The notes: a model not told the origin generated them from the letters alone. A stretch of 64,000 nt of DNA from Methylobacterium terrae (GCF_003173755.1 NZ_CP029553.1:4550001-4614000), one strand, 5' to 3'; counted from the first letter of the stretch, positions 33,426 through 44,879 are shown. Made by a program: numbers and translations.

Positions 33426-35117
33426 TCATGTCAGCGATCCCCGCGAGGGCAGGCGCGGCTGGTCGTGGACCGGGGCGACGCCCTCCGGATGGTAGTTGTA
33501 GGGACCGCCCTGGATCCGGGGCGAGCCGAAGAAGTTCTGCCGCGGCGGCGGCGAGGTGGTGCGCCATTCGAGGCCGCTCGCGTCCCACGGGTTGTTCGTC
33601 GCCCGCTCGCCGAACAGCAGCGACCAGGTGAGGTAGCCGAGCGGCATCAGGTAGGCGACGGCCAGCACCGCCGCGCCGGCCGAGGACAGCACGTTCCAGA
33701 TCTGGAATTCCGGCGGATAGACGTGGTAGCGCCGCGGCATGCCGAGGTAGCCGGCGATGAATTGCGGAAAGAACGTCAGGTTGAAGCCGAAGAACATCAG
33801 GATCGCGGCGAAGCGGGCCCAGGTCTCGGGATAGGTCCGGCCGGTGATCTTCGGCCACCAGAAATGCAGGCCGCCGAAATAGGCCGAGACCGAGGCGCCG
33901 ACCATGATGTAGTGGAAGTGCGCGACGACGAAGTAGGTGTCCTGGACGTGGACGTCGACCGGGATCGAGGCGAGGAACAGGCCGGTGAGCCCGCCCAGGG
34001 TGAACAGCCCGACGAAGCCCAGCGCGTAGAGCATCGGCGACTCGAACCCGACCTGGCCGCGATAGAGCGTGCCGGTCCAGTTGAACACCTTGATCGCCGA
34101 GGGCACCGCCACGATGAAGGACAGGAACGAGAAGACCAGCGCCGCATAGGGCGACATGCCCGAGGTGAACATGTGGTGACCCCAGGTGAAGAAGCCGATC
34201 ACCGCGATCGCCACCAGGGCGTAGACCATGAAGGTGTAACCGAACACCTTTCTGCGCGCGAAGCAGGTGATCAGCTCCGAGACCACGCCCATCGCCGGCA
34301 GGACCATGATGTAGACCGCCGGGTGCGAGTAGAACCAGAACAGGTGCTGGAACAGGATCGGGTCGCCGCCGCGGGCCGGATCGAAGATCGGCAGGCCGAA
34401 GGTGCGCTCGGCGAGGACCAGCAGCAGGGTCACGGCGAGCACGGGCGTGGCCAGCACGAACATCAGGCTCGTCGTGTACATCGCCCAGACGAAGAGCGGC
34501 AGGCGGAACCAGGTCATGCCGGGCGCCCGCAGCAGGTGGATGGTGCCGATGAAGTTCACCCCCGTGGCGATCGACGAGAAGCCGGTGGTGAACACGCCGA
34601 GCACGGTGAGCGAGACCCAGGTGTTGGAGAAGACCGTGGAATAGGGGACGTAGAAGGTCCAGCCGGTATCGACCCCGCCGAGGATCAGCGCCGCGACCGC
34701 GAGCAGGCCGCCGCCGAGGTTGAGGTACCAGCTGACGAGGTTCAGCTTCGGGAAGGCGACGTCCCGCGCCCCGATCATCAGCGGGACGAGGAAGTTGCCG
34801 AGCGTGTTGGGGATACTGGGGATCAGGAAGAACCACACCATCACCACGCCGTGGAGCGTGAACAGCTTGTTGTAGGTGTCGGCCCGCAGCACGTCGGCCT
34901 CGGGCGTCGCGAGTTCGAGCCGCACCAGCGTGGCCGCGGCCCCGCCGATGAAGAAGAACACCGTGATGGTGACCGCGTAGAGGATCGCGATCCGCTTGTG
35001 GTCGGTGGTGAGGAGCCAGGAGCGGACGCTGTGCCCGTCGGCGAGGTAGCTGACCGGCAGGCCGAGATCGAGCTCGTCCGGGTCGGCGAGGCCGGTGGGG
35101 CTGGCGGTGGTGCTCAT
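33426..35117 (-). CDS. coxA: Cytochrome c oxidase subunit I (A2-type, caa3)
   Basis: A 563-residue heme-copper oxidase catalytic subunit with 12 helices. Blocks: [20 protein letters not shown] (heme ligand His), [20 protein letters not shown] (CuB His and the cross-linked Tyr region), [11 protein letters not shown] (CuB His-His), and [10 protein letters not shown] (heme a and a3 His). The YSHPAVY wording replaces the A1-type glutamate (GHPEVY) by the Tyr-Ser pair of A2-type oxidases, as expected for caa3. It reduces O2 and pumps protons, fed by ACIII through the cytochrome c domain of CoxB. Confidence 0.96.
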   Translation of the reverse strand: MSTTASPTGLADPDELDLGLPVSYLADGHSVRSWLLTTDHKRIAILYAVTITVFFFIGGAAATLVRLELATPEADVLRADTYNKLFTLHGVVMVWFFLIPSIPNTLGNFLVPLMIGARDVAFPKLNLVSWYLNLGGGLLAVAALILGGVDTGWTFYVPYSTVFSNTWVSLTVLGVFTTGFSSIATGVNFIGTIHLLRAPGMTWFRLPLFVWAMYTTSLMFVLATPVLAVTLLLVLAERTFGLPIFDPARGGDPILFQHLFWFYSHPAVYIMVLPAMGVVSELITCFARRKVFGYTFMVYALVAIAVIGFFTWGHHMFTSGMSPYAALVFSFLSFIVAVPSAIKVFNWTGTLYRGQVGFESPMLYALGFVGLFTLGGLTGLFLASIPVDVHVQDTYFVVAHFHYIMVGASVSAYFGGLHFWWPKITGRTYPETWARFAAILMFFGFNLTFFPQFIAGYLGMPRRYHVYPPEFQIWNVLSSAGAAVLAVAYLMPLGYLTWSLLFGERATNNPWDASGLEWRTTSPPPRQNFFGSPRIQGGPYNYHPEGVAPVHDQPRLPSRGSLT

Positions 35118-35151
35118 GGGGAGCCTCCGATGTCATCTCCCACGCCCTGAA

Positions 35152-35338
35152 CCCTCCCCCCTCTGCGGGGGAGGGTGCCCCGCTGCGAGTGCGAAGCACT
35201 CGTGCGCGGGGCGGGAGAGGGGAACCACGCTTCCGGAAATGACTGAGCCGTTCTGAAGGGCGGACCCTGGATCGATGTCGCGCCGCCCCTCTCCCGGCCC
35301 GCTCCGCGGGCCACCCTCCCCCGCAGAGGGGTGAGGGG
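35152..35338. repeat. Extragenic palindromic repeat, copy 1 (between coxB and coxA)
   Basis: Outer arms CCCTCCCCCCTCTGCGGGGG (from 35153) and its complement ending near 35337, inner stems CCCCGC...GCGGGG around a GAGTGCGAAGCACTC hairpin, and CCCGCTCCGCGGG. About 190 bp. The CCTCTGCGGGGGAGGG / TCTCCCGGCCCGCTCCGCGGG wording is that of repeats common in alphaproteobacteria. Copies 2 and 3 are at 38945 and 59966. Confidence 0.75.
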
Positions 35339-35355
35339 ATGGGCGTCTGTCCTCG

Positions 35356-36423
35356 TCACGGCCTCGACCCCGGTCCCGCCGGGGCGGGCACGTCGAGCAC
35401 CGGCGCTCCCGGCACCATCGCGGGGCTGCGCTCGCGCACCCCGCCCGGCACGTTCGAGCGCACCTCCGGCGCGCCGGGCACCCGCACCACCGCCGGCTCG
35501 GAGCCGAGCGCGCGGATATAGGCGGTGAGCGCCTGGATCTCGCCGTCGTCGAGGAGGCCGGCATAGCTCGGCATGACGGGGGCGTAGCCCGCCACCACGT
35601 CGCGGCCGGGCTGGAGGATCGAATCGCGGATGTAGCCCGCATCGGCGGTGGCGAAGCGGCCGCCCGCGAGCGGCACCGGGCGCTCCCAGATGCCGGCGAG
35701 GCTCGGCGCGTGGACCCGTGAGCCCGGGGCGTGGCAGCCGGCGCAGCCGCGCTCGGCGAACAGGCGCTCGCCCTGGTGGGCGAGGTCGTCGCCCTCGGGC
35801 TGCGCCGAGAGCCAGCTTGCGTAGGCCTCGGGCTCCATCACGATGACGCGGCCGAGCATCCGGGCGTGGTCGGTGCCGCAATACTCGGTGCAGAGCAGGT
35901 GGAAGGTGCCGGTCTTGGTCGCCTGGAACCACGCCTCGGTCTGCTGGTCGGGCAGCACGTCGCGCTTGAGCCGGAAGGCCGGCACGAAGAACGAGTGGAT
36001 CACGTCCTGCGAGGTCATGATCAGCTTGACCGGCGCGTTCACCGGCACGTGCAATTCGTTGATCTCGCGGGCGCCGTTCGACCTTTGCGTCTTCCACATC
36101 CACTGCTTGGCGACGACGTGGACCTCGATGGCGTTCGGCGGGGCCGAGTAGGCGCCAATCTGGGCCGAGGCGGCCCACCAGAACACGAACACGAACAGGA
36201 AGATCGTCGCGGCGGTCCAGCCGATCTCGAACTCGCGCGAGACGATCTCGGGCAGGGGATGGCGGTTCGCCTTCGAGCCGCGGCGGTAGCGGATCGAGAA
36301 GACCAGCACCAGCCCGACCACCAGGGCGAGGATCAGGGCCGAGGTGATGGTGAGGCCGAGGAAGATCCGGTCGGTCAGCACGGCCTGGAGGGAGGCCGTC
36401 TCCGGCACGAGGAGGCCGGTCAT
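35356..36423 (-). CDS. coxB: Cytochrome c oxidase subunit II with fused cytochrome c domain (caa3)
   Basis: A 355-residue subunit II: two N-terminal helices (about 17-42 and 70-88), a periplasmic cupredoxin domain with the CuA site (HSFFVPAF, then C-T-E-Y-C-G-T-D-H-A-R-M near residue 177), and a C-terminal cytochrome c domain with CAGCH near residue 223. That fusion defines caa3 oxidases. A Pro-rich tail of about 45 residues ends the protein. ATG 36423 overlaps the stop of the preceding small gene (ATGA). Confidence 0.95.
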   Translation of the reverse strand: MTGLLVPETASLQAVLTDRIFLGLTITSALILALVVGLVLVFSIRYRRGSKANRHPLPEIVSREFEIGWTAATIFLFVFVFWWAASAQIGAYSAPPNAIEVHVVAKQWMWKTQRSNGAREINELHVPVNAPVKLIMTSQDVIHSFFVPAFRLKRDVLPDQQTEAWFQATKTGTFHLLCTEYCGTDHARMLGRVIVMEPEAYASWLSAQPEGDDLAHQGERLFAERGCAGCHAPGSRVHAPSLAGIWERPVPLAGGRFATADAGYIRDSILQPGRDVVAGYAPVMPSYAGLLDDGEIQALTAYIRALGSEPAVVRVPGAPEVRSNVPGGVRERSPAMVPGAPVLDVPAPAGPGSRP

Positions 36424-36902
36424 CGGCGCACCTCCCTCGGCGAGGCGGCGACGGTGCCGGGCGGCGGCAGCGGGCTCGCGGCGCCGCCGCGGCTGCCCAG
36501 CGGCGGCACCCGCTCCGGCTGGAGCGGGGCGGCGTAACCTTGCGCGCCGCGCGTCGCGAGGCGGCGCATCGCGTCGGCCACCGGCATGCGGGCGATGCCG
36601 CGGTCCCAGTCGACCCAGGCGTAGGTGTCGAGGCGCCGGCGCTGGTCGGCGAGGAGCCGGGCGAGGTCGGCTTGCGGGTCGCGCTGCAGGGCCGGACCCG
36701 CGACGGTGCGGGCCGGCTCGGTGTTCGGGCTGGTGATGACGACGTCGCGGTAGAAGCGCAGGGCCGCGAGCGTCACGGCGACGAAGGCCACGATGAACAG
36801 GCCGGTCAGCAGCACCGGCTTCACGCGGATGTCGGGCGCCTCCGGTGGGCCCTCGGCGTGGCCGACCGCGTCGTCGCGCACCGGGGCGGCGGTGTCAGGC
36901 AT
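36420..36902 (-). CDS. Single-span membrane protein of the ACIII/caa3 operon
   Basis: A 160-residue protein with one helix (VKPVLLTGLFIVAFVAVTLA, about residues 27-48) after an acidic N-terminus. The periplasmic part has RLDTYAWVDWDRGIARMPVA and DAMRRLATRGAQ; the rest is Pro/Arg-rich. It overlaps actF by 8 nt and coxB by 4 nt, so it is firmly inside the operon. The Y-x-W-V-D-x-x-x-G-x-x-R-x-P block is known from small proteins next to oxidase genes, where the function is not established. Possible accessory or assembly subunit. Confidence 0.72.
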   Translation of the reverse strand: MPDTAAPVRDDAVGHAEGPPEAPDIRVKPVLLTGLFIVAFVAVTLAALRFYRDVVITSPNTEPARTVAGPALQRDPQADLARLLADQRRRLDTYAWVDWDRGIARMPVADAMRRLATRGAQGYAAPLQPERVPPLGSRGGAASPLPPPGTVAASPREVRR

Positions 36903-37854
36903 GCCCGGGCCTCCGTCCGAACCGCCCGGCGAGGCGCGAGGCGAGGAGGCCGACGATCACGAGGCCGACGAGCCACGGGCCGGCGGCGAGGGCCGCCCCG
37001 CCCGCGCCCGTCCCCCAGGCCGGCAGCACCAGCCAGCAGAGGCGCAGGGCCAGCCCGACGAGGACGAGGAGGCCGACGAGGCGAAGCGCCCCCGGGCTGC
37101 GGCGCACCGCCCCGAGGAGCAGGAGCAGGAACGGGACGATCCCGCCCGCGGCGACCGCCGCCCCGATCACCGCCGGATAGGGGTTGCCTGCCCGCCGCAG
37201 GTAATACGCGGCCTTCGGCGGCAGGTCGCCGTACCAGGCGACCACGTAGGACATCAGGCCGATGTAGAGCACGCCCAGCAGCGTCGCGAGGAGCAGGTTG
37301 GCGAGGTCGGGCGCGGTCTCGGCCCCGAGCCCGCGCGGGCTCGCGACGGCGGCGAGGCTGAGCGCGGCGAGGATCTGGTGCAGGGCGAACCCGGCGCCGA
37401 AGGCCGAGGAGGTGAAGCGCGGCTCCAGCGACAGGATCCAGTCCATCGGCACGAGGCTGACGGTCAGGCCGTAGAAGGCGAGGCCGAGGCCGGCGACGAG
37501 GCGGGTGCAGCGCCCCGTGAGCACCAGCCCGGCCAGCACCGACCAGCCGAGGAGGGCGACCGCGCCGCGGGCCGCGAACGCGCCCGGGTTGAGGTAGAGG
37601 GCGGCGACGTCCGGCTTCACCACCCCCGGATCGGCGGCCCAGGGGTACAGCGCCGGGAGTGCGGCCGCGACGCCGAGGAAGCCGAGGGCGACGAGCGGCA
37701 GGAGGGCGGCGGTCGGGCGCAGGCACGGCGCCAGCGCCTCGCCCCAGCGCCCGCCGGTGATGCGGTGGATCAGGAGCAGCACGAGGCTGCCGGCGGGCGC
37801 CGCGCCGAAGGCGATCCAGGCGAGGAGCCAGCCGCGGGCGAGGGCCTCGGTCAC
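36895..37854 (-). CDS. actF: Alternative complex III quinol-binding membrane subunit ActF
   Basis: A 319-residue polytopic membrane protein with eight or nine hydrophobic segments, placed where ActF stands in ACIII operons. Family-like blocks are SLEPRFTSSAFGAGFALHQI and LANLLLATLLGVLYIGLMSY, also PMDWILSLE. It is shorter than the ~400-residue ActF of other species, mainly in loops. GTG 37854 overlaps the actE stop (GTGA). With ActC it forms the NrfD-like quinol-oxidising membrane part. Confidence 0.82.
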   Translation of the reverse strand: MTEALARGWLLAWIAFGAAPAGSLVLLLIHRITGGRWGEALAPCLRPTAALLPLVALGFLGVAAALPALYPWAADPGVVKPDVAALYLNPGAFAARGAVALLGWSVLAGLVLTGRCTRLVAGLGLAFYGLTVSLVPMDWILSLEPRFTSSAFGAGFALHQILAALSLAAVASPRGLGAETAPDLANLLLATLLGVLYIGLMSYVVAWYGDLPPKAAYYLRRAGNPYPAVIGAAVAAGGIVPFLLLLLGAVRRSPGALRLVGLLVLVGLALRLCWLVLPAWGTGAGGAALAAGPWLVGLVIVGLLASRLAGRFGRRPGHA

Positions 37855-38384
37855 GGGCGCGCCTCCGGGATCTTCTCGGCCAGCCCCGGCACCTCCGCGA
37901 CCCGGGCGCCCTGGGAGAACTGGAGGGCGCGGATATAGGCGGCGATCGCCCAGCGGTCCCGCGGCTCGACCCGGTTGGCATAGCGGTACATGACCCCGTA
38001 GCCGTGCGTGATGACGTCGACGAAATAGCGGGCGGGCGCGGCCCGCAGGCGGTCCTCGTGATAGGAGGGGGGCTTGGGGAAGCCGCGCTGGACGACCATG
38101 CCGTCGCCGTGGCCGGTCAGCCCGTGGCAGGGGCTGCAGACCGCCTCGTAGCGCTCGCGCCCGCGCTGGAGCAGGGCGGCGTCGACCGGCGGCGGATCGT
38201 CGAGCGCCGCCTCGTCGGCGAGCGCGCCCTGCTGCACCGTTCCCTCCGGGGGAGTCCGGGCCGCGGCGCCGTCGGCCCAGAGATCGGCGCGGCGATAGAC
38301 GTCGTAGCGCTTCTGCCGCGCCATCGAGAGGTCGTCGCAGGCGGCGAGCAGCAGGAGCGGGAGAAGGAGCAGCCGGCCGGTCAC
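37851..38384 (-). CDS. actE: Alternative complex III monoheme cytochrome c subunit ActE
   Basis: A 177-residue lipoprotein-type cytochrome. The signal MTGRLLLLPLLLLAAC ends in a lipobox Cys; one heme site CSPCHGLTGHGDG and a Met in the C-terminal part (GYGVMYRYANRV) as probable axial ligand. RDRWAIAAYIRALQFSQGA is typical of ActE. It would pass electrons to the CoxB cytochrome domain. GTG 38384 overlaps the actD stop. Confidence 0.9.
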   Translation of the reverse strand: MTGRLLLLPLLLLAACDDLSMARQKRYDVYRRADLWADGAAARTPPEGTVQQGALADEAALDDPPPVDAALLQRGRERYEAVCSPCHGLTGHGDGMVVQRGFPKPPSYHEDRLRAAPARYFVDVITHGYGVMYRYANRVEPRDRWAIAAYIRALQFSQGARVAEVPGLAEKIPEARP

Positions 38385-38896
38385 GGATGCGTCTCCGCGA
38401 CCAGGCCCGCCCCGGCCTCCTCGAGGAGCCGGCGCAGGGGTTCGGGCTCGCCCTTCGGGGCGACGAGGAGCAGGAAGCGGTCCTGGCTCGCCCGCTCGAA
38501 TTGCGGCATCACGAAGAGCGGGTGGTGCAGCCGCGGCAGCCCGCAGGTGACGAGGAAGGCCGCGAAGCCCGCGACGGCGGCGGCCAGCACCCCGACCTCG
38601 AACGGCACCAGCACGAAGACCTGCCAGCTGTGCAGCGGCCGGCCGCCGGAATTCAGCGGGTAGTCGTGGACGGCGCTCCACCATTGCAGCGCGTACATCG
38701 CGGCGGCCGCGCCGAAGCCGGCGAGCGCCATCGCCGGCCGGATCCGGCGCGGGGCGGGGTCGAACGCCTCGGAGAGTTCGTCGAGCGGGAACGGCGTGAA
38801 GGCGTCGATGGCGCGGTGGCCCTCGGCTCTCGCGCGGCGCCAGGCGGCGACGAGGGCGTCGGGGGTGTCGAACTCGGCCAGCATGGGCGTGGTCAC
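38381..38896 (-). CDS. actD: Alternative complex III subunit ActD (DUF3341)
   Basis: A 171-residue protein with the DUF3341 arrangement: soluble N-terminus with AEFDTPDALVAAWRRAR and DAFTPFPLDELSEAFD, two helices (about 65-85 and 105-130) and a C-terminal block PLFVMPQFERASQDRFLLLV. ActD is a peripheral membrane subunit of ACIII. GTG 38896, after GGGAGG, is preferred to ATG 38884. The 313 bp before it contain an extragenic repeat, the only large gap among the act genes. Confidence 0.88.
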   Translation of the reverse strand: MTTPMLAEFDTPDALVAAWRRARAEGHRAIDAFTPFPLDELSEAFDPAPRRIRPAMALAGFGAAAAMYALQWWSAVHDYPLNSGGRPLHSWQVFVLVPFEVGVLAAAVAGFAAFLVTCGLPRLHHPLFVMPQFERASQDRFLLLVAPKGEPEPLRRLLEEAGAGLVAETHP

Positions 38897-38944
38897 GGGC
38901 GCGCCTCCCGGGGTACGGGAACGGCGCGATGGTTCGTGCGCATC

Positions 38945-39131
38945 GCCTCTCCCCGCGGGCGGGGAGAGGGCTGCGCACCCCCTGTCGGGTGCGCAGCGAG
39001 GCGGTAGCCGATGGTGAGGGGGAGGCGCCGAATGTGGCTTCTGCGTAGAGACCCCCTCACCCTCGCCCTGCGGGCTTGCCGTGTCCCCTGAACGGAGACA
39101 CGGCCCTCTCCCCGCCCGCGGGGAGAGGAGG
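38945..39131. repeat. Extragenic palindromic repeat, copy 2 (between actC and actD)
   Basis: CCTCTCCCCGCGGGCGGGGA at the left end and its mirror ending GCGGGGAGAGG near 39128. Between them are GTCGGGTGCGCAGCGAGGCG, a GGTGAGGGGGAGG / CCCCCTCACCCTCGCCC pair and a CGTGTCCCCTGAACGGAGACACG hairpin. Fills most of the 313-bp actC-actD gap (38897-39209). I see no gene in that gap. Confidence 0.78.
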
Positions 39132-39209
39132 AACGCGCCTGATCCGATAGCGTGTGCCTGTCGCAGTCCTCGTGAGATGAGTGTCCGAGGCAAGCATGCG
39201 TGTCCCCCA

Positions 39210-40555
<1,346 letters not shown>

Positions 40556-40559
<4 letters not shown>

Positions 40560-43372
40560 GTCCGGTCCTCCCGGGCGGGGTTGCGGAGGTCCGCGAGGTA
40601 GGTGGTGCGGGGACGCGTGTTCAGCTCCGCCATCAGGGCGTAGTGGCGCGGGTCGGAGCGCTGCGCCGCCACTCCGCTTCCCGGCGCGTTCAGGTCGCCG
40701 AAGCGGATGGCGCGCGTCGGGCAGGCGGACTGGCAGGCGGTCGCGACCTCGCCCATCGGGCGCCCGTCGCGCTCGGCCGCCTGGCGCTCGCCCGCGATGC
40801 GCTGGACGCAGTAGGTGCACTTCTCCATCACGCCGCGGGCCCGCACCGTGACGTTGGGGTTGCGCTGCGCCCGCACCGGCTCGGCGCCGAGGCTCGCGTA
40901 TTCCTGCCCGTCGGCGTAGCCGAAGAAGTTGAAGCGGCGGACCTTGTAGGGGCAGTTCGCCTCGCAGAAGCGGGTGCCGACGCAGCGGTTGTAGACCTGG
41001 AGGTTCAGCCCCTCGCCGTCATGGACCGAGGCCGCCACCGGGCAGACCGGTTCGCAGGGCGCGTGCTCGCAATGCATGCACGGCACCGGCTGGAACCCGG
41101 CCTCGATCCGCTCCGGCTTGCCGGAATCGTAGATGTCGACCCTGAGCCAGTGCATCATCCGCCCGCGGGCGATCTCCTCCGGCCCGACCACCGGCACGTT
41201 GTTCTCGGACTGGCAGGCGATCACGCAGGCGTTGCAGCCGATGCACGCCGCCGTATCGATCACCATGCCCCAGGCGTGGCCGTCGGCATCCCCCGTCCAG
41301 GGTTCGAGCAGCGTCGGCCGGTCGGGCCCGTTCCCCTTCGGCTCGGAGGCGGCGAGCGCCGCGAGGTCGAGGCGCGGGAACAGCGTGCCGGTCTCGCCCT
41401 CGATCCGGGTGTAGTTCTGGGTCCTCAGGATCTCGCGCCGCTCGTCGAGGAGCGTCAGGCTCACGTCGCGGATCGTCCGCGTCGCATCGGCCCGCGTCAG
41501 CCGGTAGGCATCGACCCCGACGCCGTTGCCGATCTGCCCGGCCCGGGCCCGGCCGTGGCCGAGGCTCAAGCCCGCCACCCCGTCGGCGATGCCGGAGATC
41601 ACCGCCACCGGGGCGATCAGCGAGGTGCCGCGCACGGTGAGGCTCACGGCCTGGCCGTCCTTCACGCCGCGCCGCGCCGCCTCGCCGTGCGAGAGGAGGA
41701 GCGCGTTGCCCCAGACCTGCTTCGTCACCGGATGCGGGCATTCCTGCAGCCAGGCGTTGTTGGCCCCGCGCCCGTCCCACAGGGCCGGATCGGGGGTGAG
41801 GAGCAGGGTGAGGTCGCAGCGGGCGGGCGGGGCCGGCAGGGCCGGCAGGGCGGGCTCGGGGAGCGCGACGGGTGCGGCGGCGCTCCCCGGGATCGTGCCG
41901 TCGTGCAGGCAGCGGCGCCACCAGCCCTCGAAGTCGGTATCCCCCGGGCGCCGGTGATCCTGCCAGGCACCCTGCCAGGTCTCCCGGACGATGTCGTAGC
42001 CGCGCCGCGCCTCGGCGCCGGTGAGCAGGTTCAGGACCTCGTGGACGGAGCGGCCGCCGTAGAGCGGGCGCACCAGGGGCTGGACCAGGCTCGCGGTGCC
42101 GTCGGTCGCCCTCAGGTCGGACCAGGATTCGAGGTCGTGGGCGAGCGGCAGGTGCCAGTGCGTCCCGCCCGCGGTCTCGTCGGCATGGGTGCCGACCTGG
42201 ACGCTGAACGGGACCCGCCGCAGCAGCTCCGAGACGCCGAGATCGGCCGGCGCGGTCTGGACCGGGTTGGTGCCGAGGATGGCGAGGCAGGAGACCTTGC
42301 CTCCCGCGATGTCCTCGCAGAGATCCGCCAGGGTGCCGGGCGCGAGGTCCGCCAGGGCGTCGGGCGGCGCGATCCGGTCGATCGGGGCGGAGAGCCGCGC
42401 GTTGAGCCAGTGGGCGAGGGCGTGGAGTTCCGGCGCCAGCGCCTCGCCGACGAGCACCACGGCGCGGCCGGGATGGGCGCGGAGATCGGTGAGGATCCGG
42501 TCCGCGAAGCGGCGCTCGGGCTCGGGCAGGGCGGGACCGGGCAGGCCGGCGGCAAAGCCGTTCGCGAGGTGGACGAGGAGCGCTTCCGTCGCCGCTGGCG
42601 GCAGGGCGCGGCGTTCGTCGGCCTTGATGCCGGTGAGCGTCGGCAGGCCTTCCGCCACGAACAGGCGGCCGAACCGGGAGGGATCGCGCCGGCGCTCCAT
42701 CAGGTCGGCGGAGAGGCGGATCTGGTCCGGCCCCGGCCCGAGGGGGTCGGCCTCGAGGCAGACCACGATCTCGGCCCGGTCCAGCCGCGGCAGGGCCCGC
42801 AACGGGCGCCCGAAGGCCAGGGCGGCGCCGGCCCGGGCATTCGCCTCGTCCAGGGGCTCGTGGACGTGCCAGGCCGCCTCCGGCATCGCCGCGCGCATGG
42901 CCGCGATCTGGCGCAGCAGCGTCGGCGAGGCGACCCGGCCGGTCAGCAGCCGGAAGCCGGCGCCGCCCCGCGCCTCGGAGAGCGGCCGGGCATAGGCCTT
43001 GCCGAAGGCCTCCCACGAGGCGATGCCGGCGACCCGCTCGCTCGGCGCGCGGGAGCGGTCGGGGTCGTAGAGGTCGAGCACGGCGGCTTCCAGGAACACG
43101 TCCGTGGCGCCGCGACTGCCGGGATGGAGCGGGTTGCCCTCGATCTTGATCGGCCGCCCGTCGACCGCGACGGCGTGGACGCCCCGGGCGAAGCCCGAGA
43201 GGGGCAAGGCGGTCGCGTAGCGCGCCGGCACCCCGGGCAGCAGCTGCTCGGGCTGGCGGACGTAAGGCAGGATCTCCTCGTCCGGCCGCGAGCAGCCCCC
43301 GGCGGCGAGCGCGATGCCGGCGCCCATGAGCCGCAGCGCCTCGCGGCGGTGAAGGCCCGTCAGCGGTGGCAT
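40556..43372 (-). CDS. actB: Alternative complex III iron-sulfur subunit ActB (molybdopterin-like fold fused to ferredoxin domain)
   Basis: A 938-residue periplasmic subunit. The N-terminus MPPLTGLHRREALRLMGAGI has a twin-arginine-like motif and a G-G-C lipobox. Residues 40-680 resemble a molybdopterin oxidoreductase fold, which in this family carries no cofactor. The C-terminal ferredoxin part (about 700-890) has four Cys groups: CIGCNACVIACQSENN, CMHCEHAPCEPVCP, CVGTRFCEANCP, and CTYC...CQSACP. It wires quinol oxidation to the hemes of ActA/ActE. ATG 43372 overlaps actA by 13 nt. Confidence 0.94.
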
Positions 43373-44019
43373 ATCGAGCACTCGCTCAAGCGCGCCGGCG
43401 ACTTGACGTGGTAGGCGGCGGCGAGCCGTGCCCCCCGCTGCTCCTGGTCGTCGGGCGGCGTCCAGGTCATGTCGAACACCGCCTCGCGCGGGCGCAGGTT
43501 CGGCGCCGGATTCCGGTGGCAGTCGAGGCACCAGCCCATGGTGAGGGGCGCCACCTGCCGCACCAGCTTCATGGTCTGGACCGCGCCGTGGCAGGTCGCG
43601 CAGCCGACGCCCTTGGCGACGTGCACCGCGTGATTGAAGTAGACGTAGTCCGGCAGGGCGTGGACCCGGCGCCAGGCCAGCGGCCGCCCTTCCGCGAGGC
43701 TGGTGCGGACGGGCGCCAGCATCGGGGCGTTGGTCCAGATCTGCGAGTGGCAGCTCATGCAGGTCTCCGTCGGCGGGATGCCCGCGAAGGCGGCCTTCTC
43801 GACCGAGGTGTGGCAGTAGCGGCAATCGATCCCGAGCCCGCCGACATGGTGCTCGTGGCTGAACGGCACCGGCTGCTCGCGGGTCGCGTCCTGGGCCGTG
43901 GCGTAGGGCGAGCGCCACAGGGCGGTGGCGAGCCCGAGGCCGAGGACCGGCACCACCGCGAGCCCCGCGAGCGCCAGGCGGGCCAGGGTGTCCGCGCCGG
44001 GTCGAAAGATCTGCGCCAT
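43360..44019 (-). CDS. actA: Alternative complex III pentaheme cytochrome c ActA
   Basis: A 219-residue protein with one N-terminal membrane helix (about 12-34) and five CxxCH heme sites: CRYCH, CMSCH, CATCH, CLDCH and CSICH, exactly the ActA number. FSHEHHVGGLGIDC and YVYFNHAVHVAKGVG supply extra His ligands. First gene of the operon; the 239 bp upstream (44020-44258), shared with the divergent GST gene, must hold the promoter. A TACTC-agtac-GAGTA inverted repeat lies there at about 44082-44096. Confidence 0.94.
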   Translation of the reverse strand: MAQIFRPGADTLARLALAGLAVVPVLGLGLATALWRSPYATAQDATREQPVPFSHEHHVGGLGIDCRYCHTSVEKAAFAGIPPTETCMSCHSQIWTNAPMLAPVRTSLAEGRPLAWRRVHALPDYVYFNHAVHVAKGVGCATCHGAVQTMKLVRQVAPLTMGWCLDCHRNPAPNLRPREAVFDMTWTPPDDQEQRGARLAAAYHVKSPARLSECSICHR

Positions 44020-44258
44020 GCGGCTCGCGGTCCCGCACTCCCCCCGGGCAACCGTGGCCGCCCCCTCCGCATGGAGATACTCAGTACGAGTAGCTTGGTT
44101 CCGCCATCCGGAATGCGATGTCGCAGGGCCGGGGCGGCGGGGTCGCGCGGGGGAGCGCCATGCGCCGGGAGCGGACCGGGCGCGACCCGCCCCGCTCGAA
44201 ACCGGCGCGACTCCGCGCCCGAACCGTCCTACGGTCCGGCCCCGGAGGTGAGCGCATC

Positions 44259-44879
44259 ATGATCCAGCTCTACACCTGGGATACGCCGAACGGGCGCAAG
44301 ATCAGCGTCGCCCTCGAGGAGATGGGGCTGCCCTACCGGATCGAGCCGGTGGACATCACCAAGGGCCGGCAGTTCGAGCCGGACTTCCTGCGTTTGAGCC
44401 CGAACAACCGCATCCCGGCGATCGTCGATTCCGAGGGGCCGGACGGGGAGCCGATCTCGGTGTTCGAATCCGGCGCGATCCTGGTCTACCTCGCCGAGAA
44501 GACCGGGCTGTTCCTGCCTGCGGGCGGGCGCGGCCGGGTCCAGGCGATGGAGTGGCTGATGTGGCAGATGGGCGGCTTCGGGCCGATGCCGGGCCAGGTC
44601 CACCATTTCCTCGGCGTCGACGAGAAGGACCGCGCCTACGGCCTCGAGCGCTACCAGAAGGAGACGCGCCGGCTCTACGGCGTGCTCGATCGACGATTGG
44701 GCGAGGGCGAGTTCGTCGCCGGGGCGCTCTCGATCGCGGATTTCGCGATCCTCGGCTGGGCCTGGCGCCACGCCCGGCACCGGGTCGACCTCGCCGATCA
44801 TCCGAACGTGAAGCGCTGGTACGAGGCCCTGATGGCGCGGCCGGCGGTGCAGCGCGGCTTCGCGGTGGCGCTCAGCTGA
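44259..44879 (+). CDS. Glutathione S-transferase family protein, YfcG/YghU-like
   Basis: A 206-residue GST. Thioredoxin-like N-domain: IQLYTWDTPNGRKISVALEE, NNRIPAIVDSEGP, and ESGAILVYLAEKTG with the Glu-Ser glutathione contact. Helical C-domain: MEWLMWQMGGFGPMPGQVHH and ADFAILGW. T-x-x-T/P-N-G-x-K in place of Ser/Tyr is the nu-class (YfcG) active site, associated with disulfide reductase activity. GGAGGTGA lies before ATG 44259. It overlaps the peptidase gene by 1 nt. Confidence 0.9.
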   Translation: MIQLYTWDTPNGRKISVALEEMGLPYRIEPVDITKGRQFEPDFLRLSPNNRIPAIVDSEGPDGEPISVFESGAILVYLAEKTGLFLPAGGRGRVQAMEWLMWQMGGFGPMPGQVHHFLGVDEKDRAYGLERYQKETRRLYGVLDRRLGEGEFVAGALSIADFAILGWAWRHARHRVDLADHPNVKRWYEALMARPAVQRGFAVALS

